Shown in pieces: positions 33,944 to 43,717 of a DNA stretch of 64,000 nucleotides. The position numbers and the translations under genes are program-made. The notes below the pieces were generated by a model. It was not told the origin of the DNA, made no database searches, and saw only the letters and a program-made list of their open reading frames with translations. Every line of letters starts with the position of its first letter. The stretch's first letter is position 1. Origin of the DNA: UBA1195 sp045598025 (GTDB lineage Bacteria; Bacteroidota; Bacteroidia; Bacteroidales; WCHB1-69). The stretch is from NCBI GenBank assembly GCA_045598025.1, contig JAZLLH010000061.1:1-64000 (forward strand). Direction: 5' to 3'.

Positions 33944-35809
33944 ATGTTTTTCTATCGGGCGAAACCGCATATTATCGTATTGGTATTGTTCCTTTTATTG
34001 GGATTTTCCTTCTCCGTGAACGGACAGGAGAGAGCCGATACGGCTACGGCTGCCCCCCAATCTTTCGTCCATAAGGACTCCAGTGTGTCCTACCTTCCCG
34101 TCATCCGGCAGTCCTATTCTGCATCATTTCCCTTTGTGGCCAACATCGGAGAAGTGGATACGGGTCTGTTCGGGGAACAAAATCGGGAAAGTCTGAGAGC
34201 ATCCCGCAACCACTACGCCACTTTCAGCGTCATCGGCCGGGCTCACCAATCCCTGAACTACCAGGAAGAGAATCGCAACGGATTTGTGTTCAAAACACTT
34301 CCCTATCCCTGCTACCTGCAAAGTCTGGATCAATGGAAACTGCTGCGTGTGGAAAAGGTATACACCATGCTGCGCTATGAATGGGGAAACGGACAGGAAA
34401 ACTCTTTTGACGTGGAACACGCGCAGACTATCGGAAATTTTTCCTACAATCTGGGACTGCAAACACATCTGGCAGAAGGCATCTATGTCAATGAAGGAGT
34501 ACGCGATATCAATGTGGGATTCCACGGGCACCACTACTCTGACACCATGAGATACGGATTCGATATCACCTTTATATACAATCTGTTTCATCTGAATGAA
34601 AGCGGTGGCATCGTCCGACCCGAAGATTATGAATCCGACATGGAACCCCGGGCCATCGAAGTCAACACCCCCAATGCCTGGAACCACATGAACGATCAAC
34701 ACTACGGATACCGGCATTGGCTGAGACTGGGCGGACACAAGGACAGCAGCGGACATTTTTCCGGTCTGTGCGCCGGATACCTGATCCACCAGATTGATTA
34801 CAAAAGAAACCGCAGCGTCTATTCGGACAAAACAGCCGATACCATTCTGCATCAGAAAGTGCAGAATCAATTCCTGTGGAGCAACGCTGCTCCCGGAGAA
34901 GCCCAGGACTCCCTGTTCCGGATTGCCGCCGGACTGTCCCACGAATACGCCCAGGTAAAAGACAGTCTCTCAAACTTTCACAGCCAGATCTGGAGCGTAA
35001 AAGCCTTCATAGGCGTTCCTCTGAAAAAAGCCGGAAATTGGGAGAACCATTTCCGGTACTGCATGAGCGGATACAATGCTAATGACTTAGATTATAGAAC
35101 ATTGTATACAATTCCGTATTTCAGAAAAACAGACGACAGCACACGAAAACGCAAGGGATTTTTCCAGGCAGGATTCCATTACAATCTCTTTGCCCCCGAT
35201 TACTATATCAGCAGGCAGGCACCCGGAAAATTGAAGAAACAGCAAGGCATGACCATGCACGCTACATTGAATTTCAGGAATATGGAGATAACAGGCCGCT
35301 ATTTCCTCTCGGCCAGGCACACTTTTCTGAACGAAAATCTGCAAGCCGTACAATTGAGCGGAACTGCACACATTCTGCAGGGAGAAGTATTCCTGCCACT
35401 CCGTTGGAAGGGATTCGGCGCAGACCTCCACCTGTATGCCCAACATTGCGACAATGATTCCCTACATCTGCCGGTCCTTTCAACCCGTAACGCTGTTTAC
35501 TACGGATTTCCGCTTTTCCACAATGGAATGTATCTGCAGTTGGGAGCTGAAATGATGTATTTCAGTGCCTTCCAGGCCGATGGCTATCGTGCTTCCGCCC
35601 AACAGTTCTACACCCAATTCGACACAGAAATAGGAAATGATTTCTACGTCAATGCCTTTATCAATGTGCGCATAGAGCATTTTCATTTTTATGCGGCCGC
35701 CACCAACCTCATGAACACGCTGGCGGACACACATCCCTTCCAGATTCCCTACTATCCGGCCAAAGGAACGGGATTCCGCGTCGGCGTATCCTGGCGTTTC
35801 TATGACTGA
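33944..35809 (+). CDS. Bacteroidota putative porin (outer membrane beta-barrel)
   Basis: 621-residue outer-membrane protein of the Bacteroidota putative-porin family. ATG 33944 gives MFFYRAKPHIIVLVLFLLLGFSFSVNGQ as signal peptide; ATG 33929 is an alternative. After the signal there is a short linker, then an alternating beta-barrel-like pattern with aromatic girdles to the very end, GTGFRVGVSWRFYD. Strand-ending motifs such as YRHWLRLGGHKDSS and GRYFLSARHTF are typical. Solute unknown. Divergent from the 33857 gene; pepD follows 85 bp later. Confidence 0.8.
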   Translation: MFFYRAKPHIIVLVLFLLLGFSFSVNGQERADTATAAPQSFVHKDSSVSYLPVIRQSYSASFPFVANIGEVDTGLFGEQNRESLRASRNHYATFSVIGRAHQSLNYQEENRNGFVFKTLPYPCYLQSLDQWKLLRVEKVYTMLRYEWGNGQENSFDVEHAQTIGNFSYNLGLQTHLAEGIYVNEGVRDINVGFHGHHYSDTMRYGFDITFIYNLFHLNESGGIVRPEDYESDMEPRAIEVNTPNAWNHMNDQHYGYRHWLRLGGHKDSSGHFSGLCAGYLIHQIDYKRNRSVYSDKTADTILHQKVQNQFLWSNAAPGEAQDSLFRIAAGLSHEYAQVKDSLSNFHSQIWSVKAFIGVPLKKAGNWENHFRYCMSGYNANDLDYRTLYTIPYFRKTDDSTRKRKGFFQAGFHYNLFAPDYYISRQAPGKLKKQQGMTMHATLNFRNMEITGRYFLSARHTFLNENLQAVQLSGTAHILQGEVFLPLRWKGFGADLHLYAQHCDNDSLHLPVLSTRNAVYYGFPLFHNGMYLQLGAEMMYFSAFQADGYRASAQQFYTQFDTEIGNDFYVNAFINVRIEHFHFYAAATNLMNTLADTHPFQIPYYPAKGTGFRVGVSWRFYD

Positions 35810-35894
35810 CCATACTAAACACGATATTTTGACGTTTTAAATAATCAGAACCGACTCATCGAGAAAGAATATAACATATCAAAAACTCAAAACT

Positions 35895-37355
35895 ATGATA
35901 GATTTAAGCAAATTGGATTCGAAATTAGTATGGGAGAACTTCCAGCACATCTGCTCCTTCCCCCATCCCTCCAAACACGAAGGCAAAATCACTGCTTTTC
36001 TGATGCAGTGGGCCAAAGAACACCATATTGAAGCCCGGCAGGACGCCATCGGCAACATCATTATGAGCAAACCTGCCACTCCGGGTATGGAAAACCGAAA
36101 AATGGCCATACTGCAAGGACATATTGACATGGTTCCCCAAAAAAATTCCGACAAGAAACACGACTTCCTGACCGATCCCATCGAAATGCGGGTGTGTGAA
36201 GACGGCTGGGTACGTGCCAACGGAACCACCCTCGGTGCCGACAATGGCATAGGCGTGGCTGCTGCCATGAGCGTCATGCAATCCGACAATCTGGTTCACG
36301 GACCGCTGGAGGCCCTGATTACGGTGGACGAAGAAACCGGCATGACCGGTGCTTCCAATCTGAAAGCCGGCGAACTGAAAGGAGATATTTTCCTGAACAT
36401 GGATTCCGAGACCGAAGGCGAACTTTATGTGGGCTGCGCCGGCGGATTGGACGCCACCCTGGAACTTCCTTTCACAGAGACAGCCACACCGGCCGGTATG
36501 AAAGCCTACCGCATCGAACTGACCGGATTCAAAGGCGGACATTCCGGTATGGACATCAATTTGGGAAGAGCCAATGCCAACAAACTCATCAACCGCCTGC
36601 TGCGCAAAGCGACAGTGGAATGCGGAATGCGTCTGTCCAGCATTGACGGAGGCAGCCTCCGCAATGCTATTCCGAGAGAAGCCTTTGCCGTGGTGGCAGT
36701 TCCTGCCGACCAGACTGCTGCTTTTGAAAAATTAGTCAGCAATTTCGCCAATACCGTCAAAAATGAATTTTCGGCCACCGAACCGGATGGTAATATCGTA
36801 GCCAAAGTCGTAGACACGCCCGCCAAAGTCATGGATCTGAAATGCCAAAACAATGTCATCAACACTGTATACGCCATGCCTAACGGTGTGCTCCGCATGA
36901 GCGATTCCATGGAAAACCTGGTGGAAACCTCTTCCAACCTGGCCATTGTCAAATCCGAGAACTGCAAAGTCACCATCATGTGCCTGCTCCGCAGTTCCGT
37001 AGATTCCGCCAAGGAAGCCGTCGGCGAACGCATGACCTGCATTGCGGAAATGACCGGTGCCAGAATCAGCCTGACCGGTGCTTATCCGGGATGGAAACCC
37101 AATATGGAATCTCCCATTCTGAAAACCATGATGAACACCTACCGCAAACTTTTCAACAAAGATCCCGAAACCAAGGCCATTCACGCCGGTTTGGAATGTG
37201 GTCTGCTGGGCGGCGTTTATCCGAACTGGGATATGATTTCCTTCGGACCCACCATTATGCACCCGCACTCCCCCGATGAAAGAGTCAACATCGAGAGTGT
37301 GGACCGTTTCTGGAAATTCCTGGTCGAAACATTGGCCAATATCCCCACTAGATAA
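35895..37355 (+). CDS. pepD: Aminoacyl-histidine dipeptidase (M20/PepD)
   Basis: Cytosolic metallodipeptidase with wide specificity (Xaa-His and other dipeptides), 486 residues. M20-family zinc residues: H76 and D78 in GHIDMVPQK, D116 in LGADNGIGVA, the general base E146 and E147 in TVDEETGMTGAS, D174 in NMDSETEGEL, and the last ligand His near the C-terminus in IMHPHSPDERV. The lid domain runs between about 205 and 390. Length and motifs match PepD (roughly 480-490 residues). A hairpin terminator follows at once, separating it from the lipoprotein gene. Confidence 0.93.
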   Translation: MIDLSKLDSKLVWENFQHICSFPHPSKHEGKITAFLMQWAKEHHIEARQDAIGNIIMSKPATPGMENRKMAILQGHIDMVPQKNSDKKHDFLTDPIEMRVCEDGWVRANGTTLGADNGIGVAAAMSVMQSDNLVHGPLEALITVDEETGMTGASNLKAGELKGDIFLNMDSETEGELYVGCAGGLDATLELPFTETATPAGMKAYRIELTGFKGGHSGMDINLGRANANKLINRLLRKATVECGMRLSSIDGGSLRNAIPREAFAVVAVPADQTAAFEKLVSNFANTVKNEFSATEPDGNIVAKVVDTPAKVMDLKCQNNVINTVYAMPNGVLRMSDSMENLVETSSNLAIVKSENCKVTIMCLLRSSVDSAKEAVGERMTCIAEMTGARISLTGAYPGWKPNMESPILKTMMNTYRKLFNKDPETKAIHAGLECGLLGGVYPNWDMISFGPTIMHPHSPDERVNIESVDRFWKFLVETLANIPTR

Positions 37356-37369
37356 AAAAGAAAATGACC

Positions 37370-37398
37370 GCATGCCCGGCTCACCCGGGCATGCTTTT
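37370..37398 (+). terminator. Terminator of pepD
   Basis: Stem GCATGCCCGG (37370-37379), loop of five bases, CCGGGCATGC (37385-37394), then TTTT. It lies 15 bp past the pepD stop codon. Confidence 0.85.
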
Positions 37399-37408
37399 CC
37401 ATCACACC

Positions 37409-37879
37409 ATGCATCACAAACGGAAACTGATATTCGTACTCCTGCTATCAGCAGTCTTTATTGGCACTTCGTGCAGTAAATACGAAGAAGGACCTTGGCT
37501 GAGTTTTACAAAAAAAGAAAACCGCATCCGCGGCTTTTGGGAACTTTGTTCCATAAGCAAAAACGGAGAAAACACCAACGAAACTCCCAGTGATGTGGAA
37601 TCAAAGGAAGGCACCTGGGAATTCTATCGCACCCACACTCTGCTGATCACCTACTACAACGGAGCATCCACTCTGAAAAGCGAAGGATCGTGGGAATTCA
37701 GTGAAAACAAGGAAAATCTGGACCTCCACTTCACCACCCGCTATGCCTCCTTAGACCGTTCCTACGAAATTGTCAAACTGACCACCAAGGAAATGAAACT
37801 CCGATACGTGGACAAAGCGGGAGACCGGTGGATACTCACTTTTTCTATTCTGCAATCATTTAACGGATATGCTTACTGA
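37409..37879 (+). CDS. Lipoprotein, possible lipocalin-like fold
   Basis: 156 residues from ATG 37409, giving the signal peptide MHHKRKLIFVLLLSAVFIGTSC with lipobox Cys22; the upstream ATG at 37364 would run through the pepD terminator. After the Cys: SKYEEGPWLSFTKKENRIRGFW. The strands EGTWEFYRTHTLLITYY, GSWEFSENKENLDLHF, YEIVKLTTKEMKLRYVD fit the lipocalin-like pattern (W-E-x-S/F repeats) of Bacteroidota lipoproteins, but the family call is tentative. Its 3' end overlaps the ClC gene by 11 bp, which suggests they are co-expressed. Confidence 0.72.
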   Translation: MHHKRKLIFVLLLSAVFIGTSCSKYEEGPWLSFTKKENRIRGFWELCSISKNGENTNETPSDVESKEGTWEFYRTHTLLITYYNGASTLKSEGSWEFSENKENLDLHFTTRYASLDRSYEIVKLTTKEMKLRYVDKAGDRWILTFSILQSFNGYAY

Positions 37880-39647
37880 ACAACGGATATCGGACTTTTT
37901 TCACCGCCTTCCCTCCCGCGTGTCGGAACAAAATATAGTGCTGATACTGAGCCTGATTGTCGGAATTATATCCTCCACTGCCGCTATCATCCTCAAAAAT
38001 TCCGTATTCTACACCCACCATCTGCTGCAGAATGCTTTTCCTAAAAACGAATACAATCTGCTGTATTTGGCTTTTCCCATCATAGGCATCACTTTGACCG
38101 TACTGTTTATCAAATATTTTGTCAAAGACGACCTCAGTCACGGCGTGACCAAAATTCTATACGCCATCGGCCGGAACAATGGAAAAATCAAACGGCACCA
38201 CACTTACTCCTCTCTGGTTACCAGTACCCTGACTGTCGGATTCGGCGGTTCTGTCGGATTGGAAGCACCCATCGCCCTGACCGGTTCGGCCATCGGCTCC
38301 CAATTAGGCTCGCTTTTCAAATTGAGCAACAAATCCTTGATTCTGCTTACCGCCTGCGGCACTTCCGCTGCCGTCGCTGCCATTTTCAATGCACCTATTG
38401 CCGGCATGCTGTTTGCCATTGAAATTCTGATGCTGGACATGACGGCGTCTTCGCTGATGCCGCTGCTGGTCTCCGTAGTAACTGCCACCTCTTTTTCCTA
38501 TCTGTTTTTAGGAAAAGACGTCATGTTCAACGAAATTCCGTCGGATCTGGATTACGCCATGAAAAACCTGATATGGTACATCATACTGGGAATACTCACC
38601 GGATTCATGTCCGTCTATTTCGTCCGGACCAACGATTGGATCAGCCGGAAATTTTCCGGTATCCGCAAACCCGGACTGAAAATTCTTTTAGGAGGCAGTA
38701 TCCTGAGCCTGCTCATTTTTGTTTTTCCAACCTTTTTCGGTGAAGGATACGAGATGCTGGCCTCCATTATGAACGGAAACGGCCATATCGTATTCAACAA
38801 CAGTCCTCTTTACATGCTGCAGTTCAACGATGCCACACTGTTGCTCTTCCTGCTGGCCCTGCTTCTGCTCAAACCTTTTGCCACTGCTTTCACCAACGCA
38901 GCCGGCGGTATTGGAGGCGTGTTTGCCCCATCCCTCTTTGTGGGTGGCATGGTGGGATTCATTCTCGTCACTTTCGGTAATACCTTCCTCGGACTGCATC
39001 TTTCCGTCATCAATTTCACATTAGCGGGAATGGCCGGTGTCATGGGAAGCATTATGAAAGCTCCGCTGATGGCCATTTTCCTCATTGCAGAAATATCCGG
39101 TGGATACCAGCTTCTGATACCTCTGATACTTTGCGCAGTATCTTCATATATTCTGTTCTATGCCTTTGAAAAATATTCGGTATACACCAAACCCTTAGCC
39201 AAACAGGGTGACCTGATTACGCACGACAAGAACAAACAGGCCCTGATACAGCTGAAAGTAACCGATTCCATAGAAACCGACTTCCAATGCGTTCGCCCGT
39301 ACGCTACGCTGTCCGACCTGACCATGGTCATTGAAAATTCCAAACGGAATATCTTTCCCATGGTGGACGAAGAGGGTATTTTTTACGGACTGGTCATATT
39401 GGACGATGTGAGGAAACTGATGTTCCATCCCGAAAACTACCACCTGCACGTGGATGAATTTGCTTTCATGCCAAAGGAATCCATACACCCGGAAGAATCC
39501 ATGTTCAGCGTGGTTCGCAAATTCGAGACATCCGGCAACTATAATATGCCCGTTATTGACGAATACGGAAAATACTACGGTTTTATCTCCCGCGCCAACG
39601 TCTACACCAAGTACAGGGAATACATAGAGGAGATATCAGAAGACTGA
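37869..39647 (+). CDS. ClC-family chloride channel or exchanger with CBS domains
   Basis: 592-residue inner-membrane protein. About ten hydrophobic segments from 20 to 430; the selectivity-filter region reads GGSVGLEAPIALTGSAIGS, where E132 is at the position of the gating glutamate of ClC transporters, so H+/Cl- exchange is more likely than a pure channel. The other anion-binding loop is AGGIGGVFAPSLFVGGMVG near 340. Two CBS domains fill the last 150 residues (HDKNKQALIQLKVTDSIETDF, MPVIDEYGKYYGFISRANVY), which would bind nucleotide for regulation. The start overlaps the lipoprotein end by 11 bp. Confidence 0.9.
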   Translation: MLTEQRISDFFHRLPSRVSEQNIVLILSLIVGIISSTAAIILKNSVFYTHHLLQNAFPKNEYNLLYLAFPIIGITLTVLFIKYFVKDDLSHGVTKILYAIGRNNGKIKRHHTYSSLVTSTLTVGFGGSVGLEAPIALTGSAIGSQLGSLFKLSNKSLILLTACGTSAAVAAIFNAPIAGMLFAIEILMLDMTASSLMPLLVSVVTATSFSYLFLGKDVMFNEIPSDLDYAMKNLIWYIILGILTGFMSVYFVRTNDWISRKFSGIRKPGLKILLGGSILSLLIFVFPTFFGEGYEMLASIMNGNGHIVFNNSPLYMLQFNDATLLLFLLALLLLKPFATAFTNAAGGIGGVFAPSLFVGGMVGFILVTFGNTFLGLHLSVINFTLAGMAGVMGSIMKAPLMAIFLIAEISGGYQLLIPLILCAVSSYILFYAFEKYSVYTKPLAKQGDLITHDKNKQALIQLKVTDSIETDFQCVRPYATLSDLTMVIENSKRNIFPMVDEEGIFYGLVILDDVRKLMFHPENYHLHVDEFAFMPKESIHPEESMFSVVRKFETSGNYNMPVIDEYGKYYGFISRANVYTKYREYIEEISED

Positions 39648-39716
39648 TATCCGCTGCCCGCTTTGAAATTTCACTGATCTTTGCAAACATTAAACCGACA
39701 GTTAGACCATTACAAA

Positions 39717-42398
39717 ATGAAACACTCCGCAAGCAAAACTTGCCTTTGGGCCTTCGGTATGACCTTACTGCTCTGCTTTACAACGGCTCATGCTCAACGC
39801 ATCGTACTGAACTCTGACCTTACCCACCACGGGGACTTTCATTGGGAAACGCTTCCGCTGAGTGAAACCAAAGATCTTCCCGAAATCATGTCGCAACCGG
39901 GTTACAATACCGAACACTGGTTGCCGGCCATCGTTCCCGGAACGGTACTCAATACGGACGTATACAACGGAAAAGTGCCTGAGCCCTACTACGGATTGAA
40001 CAACAAAGTGCAAAAAGGTCTGATTCCGGACATCACTCAAGTCGGGCGCGATTACTATACCCGCTGGTTCCGCACGGAATTCGAAGTACCCGCTGCTTTT
40101 GCCGGAAAACAGATCTGGCTGCAGTTTGATGGAATCAACTACCACGCCGAAGTATGGATCAACGGCCATCTGCTCAGTTCCATTCATGGTATGTTTGTGC
40201 AGGACTACATCAACATTACCGACTTTGTCAAACCGGGTCAGAAAGCGGCCTTGGCAGTCAAAGTGATACCGGTAGACGTGCCCGGTACCTGGAAGAAAAA
40301 GGACTGGGGAGCATTCAAGGAATTCCACAACGGTGGAGACGGAAATATCGGTCTGAACACCACCATGCTGATGAGCATCGGTTGGGACTTCACTTTCATG
40401 GATGGCATACGCGACCGCAATACCGGTATCTGGCGCAGCATCTATCTGTATGCTACAGGCGAAGTGGTTCTCAGACACCCCTTCGTCCGATCTGAGCTCC
40501 GCCATCCCGACTATGCCCAGGCCTCGGAAACCGTTTCCGTGGAAGTGACCAATCCGACCTTTTTGCCAGTGGAATGTGTGGTGGAGGGAGAAATCGGTGA
40601 CATAGTATTCGAAAAGAAAGTTTCCGTAGACAGAGGCTGCACCCGGGAAGTTGTCTTTACTCCGGATGAATTTCAGCAGCTTGTCATTGACAATCCGAAA
40701 CTGTGGTGGCCAGTGAACAAGGGTCCCCAAAACCTCTACGATCTGAAAATGACAGTTCTGGTCAACGGAAAAATCAGCGATACCCTGCACAGCCGTTTCG
40801 GCATACGCGAAATCACCTCCGACACCAACACTCCCGACCACTCCCGCGTATTCTACGTCAACGGGAAGAAAATCTTCATCCGCGGTTCCAACTGGATACC
40901 GGAAGCTATGCTCCGCTCGAACGATGCGCGTACGGAAGCGGAGCTCCGCTATACGCAGCAGTGCGGCATCAACCTGCTCCGCTTCTGGGGCGGCGGCATT
41001 GCCGAATCCGATCGTTTTTACGAACTCTGCGATGAATACGGCATACTGATCTGGCAGGAATTCTGGATGACCGGCGATACCCGTCACCCACAAGATAAAG
41101 GGGTGTATATGAACAATGTAGAATCCACCGTAAAACGCATCCGCAACCATGCTTCCCTCGCCTACTATGTCTGCTCCAACGAAAGCACCGAAATGCCGGG
41201 CATGCGGGAACTACTGACGCACCTTGACGGCACTCGCGGATACCAGATGCAGTCGGAATGTGACGGCATACACGATGGCAGTCCTTACAAGCAGGTCAAC
41301 CCTATGAGGCATTACGAAAATACCGCTTCGGAAAGAGGCAGCCGTATTGACGGCTTCAATCCGGAGTACGGAGCCCCCATGCTGCCCCTGGCAGAATCCC
41401 TGCGGCTGATGATGGACGAAAAAGACCTTTGGCCCATCAATACGGAAGTCTGGGACTATCATGACGGCAACGGTTTTTCCCAAGTCAGTACGCTTTACCG
41501 ACAAATGACGGATGAATACGGAACGTCCACCTCCATAGACGAATTCTCACAAAAAGCCCAATTGGTGGCTGCCGTCAATGCACATTCCATATGGGAAACC
41601 TGGAACTACAACAAACTCGGCTATGGGGACCGTTGGGCTTCCGGTCTGCTTTTCTGGTTCCACAACAGCCCGATTCCTCAGGTCTGCGGACACATCTACG
41701 ACTGGTACCTTGAACCTACGGCAGCCCTTTACCATACGGCCAACGCCCTGGAACCGGTGCACGTACAATTTGACTTTCTGAAAAATTCCGTATCGGTCGT
41801 CAATGATTACTATACACCCTTCGAAGGCGGAAAAGTAACAGCCACCATATACGACCTCAACAGTCGCAAAATTTGGGAAAAAAGTACCTTTGTCAGCGTT
41901 CCGGAAGACGGCGTTGCCTGCGACCTGCTTCCGATTAAGTTCTCACCGGCAGCCGGCAAGGTACAATTCCTGGCGCTGCACCTGGCAGATGCACAGGGAA
42001 ATACCGTTTCCGAAAATTTTTACTGGCACTCCGACAGCCGCTACGAAGGTGCCTCCACCCTGACCGGTCCCTGCACGGCCGGATTTCAGTCCCTGGATTC
42101 CATGAAAGCGGCTCAACTCAAATGCACAGTTCAAACCCGCCGGGAAAACGGCCGCCTGTATGTGGATGTGAAGATGAAAAATACTTCGAAACAGATTGCC
42201 TTTTTCAATCAACTGCATCTGAAAGACGTACAACTGAATCCTATACGTCCTGCCTACTATACCGATAATTTCTTCACCCTGATGCCGGGCACTTCCCGAA
42301 CCGTGACCATAGAAGCAGCAGAAGAACAGGTTCCCGCCGGCAGTTGCGTGGAAATCTCCGGATGGAATACCGGCAATCAGATTCTGAAATGGAAGTAA
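39717..42398 (+). CDS. Glycoside hydrolase family 2, exo-beta-glucosaminidase-like
   Basis: 893-residue secreted enzyme from ATG 39717, signal peptide MKHSASKTCLWAFGMTLLLCFTTAHAQ. GH2 layout: N-terminal jelly-roll domain (GKQIWLQFDGINYHAEVWING), immunoglobulin-like domain, then the TIM barrel from about 375 (FYVNGKKIFIRGSNWIPEAMLRSNDARTEA). The barrel signature GINLLRFWGGGIAESDRFYELCDEYGILIWQEFW with acid/base E489 in VCSNESTE matches the exo-beta-D-glucosaminidase/mannosidase branch of GH2 rather than LacZ. C-terminal domains (from about 690) are beta-rich. No SusC/SusD pair or other glycosidase is nearby, so it is not in a polysaccharide locus. Substrate specificity is inferred from that branch. 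It is the last gene of the rightward block. Confidence 0.85.
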   Translation: MKHSASKTCLWAFGMTLLLCFTTAHAQRIVLNSDLTHHGDFHWETLPLSETKDLPEIMSQPGYNTEHWLPAIVPGTVLNTDVYNGKVPEPYYGLNNKVQKGLIPDITQVGRDYYTRWFRTEFEVPAAFAGKQIWLQFDGINYHAEVWINGHLLSSIHGMFVQDYINITDFVKPGQKAALAVKVIPVDVPGTWKKKDWGAFKEFHNGGDGNIGLNTTMLMSIGWDFTFMDGIRDRNTGIWRSIYLYATGEVVLRHPFVRSELRHPDYAQASETVSVEVTNPTFLPVECVVEGEIGDIVFEKKVSVDRGCTREVVFTPDEFQQLVIDNPKLWWPVNKGPQNLYDLKMTVLVNGKISDTLHSRFGIREITSDTNTPDHSRVFYVNGKKIFIRGSNWIPEAMLRSNDARTEAELRYTQQCGINLLRFWGGGIAESDRFYELCDEYGILIWQEFWMTGDTRHPQDKGVYMNNVESTVKRIRNHASLAYYVCSNESTEMPGMRELLTHLDGTRGYQMQSECDGIHDGSPYKQVNPMRHYENTASERGSRIDGFNPEYGAPMLPLAESLRLMMDEKDLWPINTEVWDYHDGNGFSQVSTLYRQMTDEYGTSTSIDEFSQKAQLVAAVNAHSIWETWNYNKLGYGDRWASGLLFWFHNSPIPQVCGHIYDWYLEPTAALYHTANALEPVHVQFDFLKNSVSVVNDYYTPFEGGKVTATIYDLNSRKIWEKSTFVSVPEDGVACDLLPIKFSPAAGKVQFLALHLADAQGNTVSENFYWHSDSRYEGASTLTGPCTAGFQSLDSMKAAQLKCTVQTRRENGRLYVDVKMKNTSKQIAFFNQLHLKDVQLNPIRPAYYTDNFFTLMPGTSRTVTIEAAEEQVPAGSCVEISGWNTGNQILKWK

Positions 42399-42416
42399 GT
42401 CTTACGCTTCCGCGCG

Positions 42417-43679
42417 CTATTTCAACACCACCTGCAGCATGGAACGGCTCCGCTGTTCCATCATCACCTTACGTCCTTCTACAAAAGGCTGCAGACTGTC
42501 GGCCTGATAATGCCGGATACTGAGCAGCTCCACATTTTCATTGTAACGGACACTGAACTCTGTCTGCAATTCCTCTATCAGTTGGGGAAGACTTTCCCTG
42601 GCGTCCACACAGACAGAAAAACTGATGGCTGAATTCTGCATCAAATTGATCTTAAATCCAAAAAGAGCAAACAAGGCAAAAATGGTAGACAGATTTTCCT
42701 CCGCAATAAAGGAAAAATCCTTGGAAAAAATGGAAATCAATACCTGCTTGGTTTTTCGAATATAGCAGGGCATCTTCTCATACTCCTTGAACGAATGGAT
42801 GAGGCTTCCGCTGGCTTCCGGATGCAGAAAAGACTTGACATAGAGTGGAATATTCTTATTCTGCAAAGGCTTGATGGTTTTCGGATGTATCACGCTGGCT
42901 CCATAATAAGCAAGTTCAATGGCTTCGCGATAGGGAATCCTTTCCAATTTGACGGCATTGGGAAAGACTTTGGGGTCCGCATTCAGTAAACCGTCCACAT
43001 CCTTCCAGATGGTTACGCTTTCCGCATGGAGGGAATAGGCAAAAATAGCCGCACTGTAATCGGAACCTTCCCGACCCAAGGTTATGGGAAATTTTTCCGG
43101 CGTGCCGGCGATGAATCCCTGCGTCAGCAGCAGACGGTCCAGTCCGGAAGGATATTTGTCCTGCAAATGCCTTTGTATTTTGTGCTCGGTCTTCTTCCAA
43201 TCCACTACACCCTCGCGGTAATGATTGTCCGTGCAAACCAGACGGCGGGCGTCCATCCACTCATGAGGGAACTGCAGTTTGTCCAAATAGGCCGATATCA
43301 GTCGGGTAGAAAAAATTTCTCCAAAGGAAACGATCTGATCATACTCGAAATCGTAATTTTCGCTGGATTCCTGCTGCAAGCGGTTTTCCAGCACTCGAAA
43401 CTGTTCTTCTAATTTTTTGGCGTACAGGGCATACTCTCCGGGGAGCAACTCTTCCAGAATCTGGCGGTGCTCTTCGCGCACAGCCTCAAACGAGGCCATT
43501 TTTTCCGATCGGTTTTCCACATAAGCGGCTACCAGTTCCTCCAAATGATTGGTCGTCTTTCCCAAGGCGGAAATCACCACCACTGTCGGCGTATCCGCAT
43601 ATTTACGTATGATTTCCACTACATTGCGGATGCGTCCGGCATCCTTGATGGAAGCTCCACCGAATTTGAATATCTTCAT
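42417..43679 (-). CDS. lysC: Aspartate kinase, monofunctional
   Basis: Phosphorylates aspartate to start the Lys/Thr/Met pathway. 420 residues from ATG 43679 (MKIFKFGGASIKDAGRIR); the in-frame extension upstream to 43721 would overlap the phosphatase gene. The kinase core has KFGGASI at 4-10, GREGSDYSAAIFAYSL near 215-230 and LLNADPKVFPNAV near 250-262. Two ACT-like repeats follow (LISIFSKDFSFIAEENLSTIF and RYNENVELLSIRHY), the site of feedback control in this family. It ends a leftward series with malic enzyme, queD and the phosphatase-fold gene, at spacings of 38, 10 and 2 bp. Confidence 0.9.
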   Translation of the reverse strand: MKIFKFGGASIKDAGRIRNVVEIIRKYADTPTVVVISALGKTTNHLEELVAAYVENRSEKMASFEAVREEHRQILEELLPGEYALYAKKLEEQFRVLENRLQQESSENYDFEYDQIVSFGEIFSTRLISAYLDKLQFPHEWMDARRLVCTDNHYREGVVDWKKTEHKIQRHLQDKYPSGLDRLLLTQGFIAGTPEKFPITLGREGSDYSAAIFAYSLHAESVTIWKDVDGLLNADPKVFPNAVKLERIPYREAIELAYYGASVIHPKTIKPLQNKNIPLYVKSFLHPEASGSLIHSFKEYEKMPCYIRKTKQVLISIFSKDFSFIAEENLSTIFALFALFGFKINLMQNSAISFSVCVDARESLPQLIEELQTEFSVRYNENVELLSIRHYQADSLQPFVEGRKVMMEQRSRSMLQVVLK

Positions 43680-43717
43680 AGGTTCAATATTTTCATCATA
43701 AGTGCAGGCTTTCTGCG

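Noticed and set aside
39765..41150. 461-codon minus-strand frame inside the GH2 gene
   Set aside because: Antisense shadow of a strongly conserved glycosidase; no signal or motif of its own.
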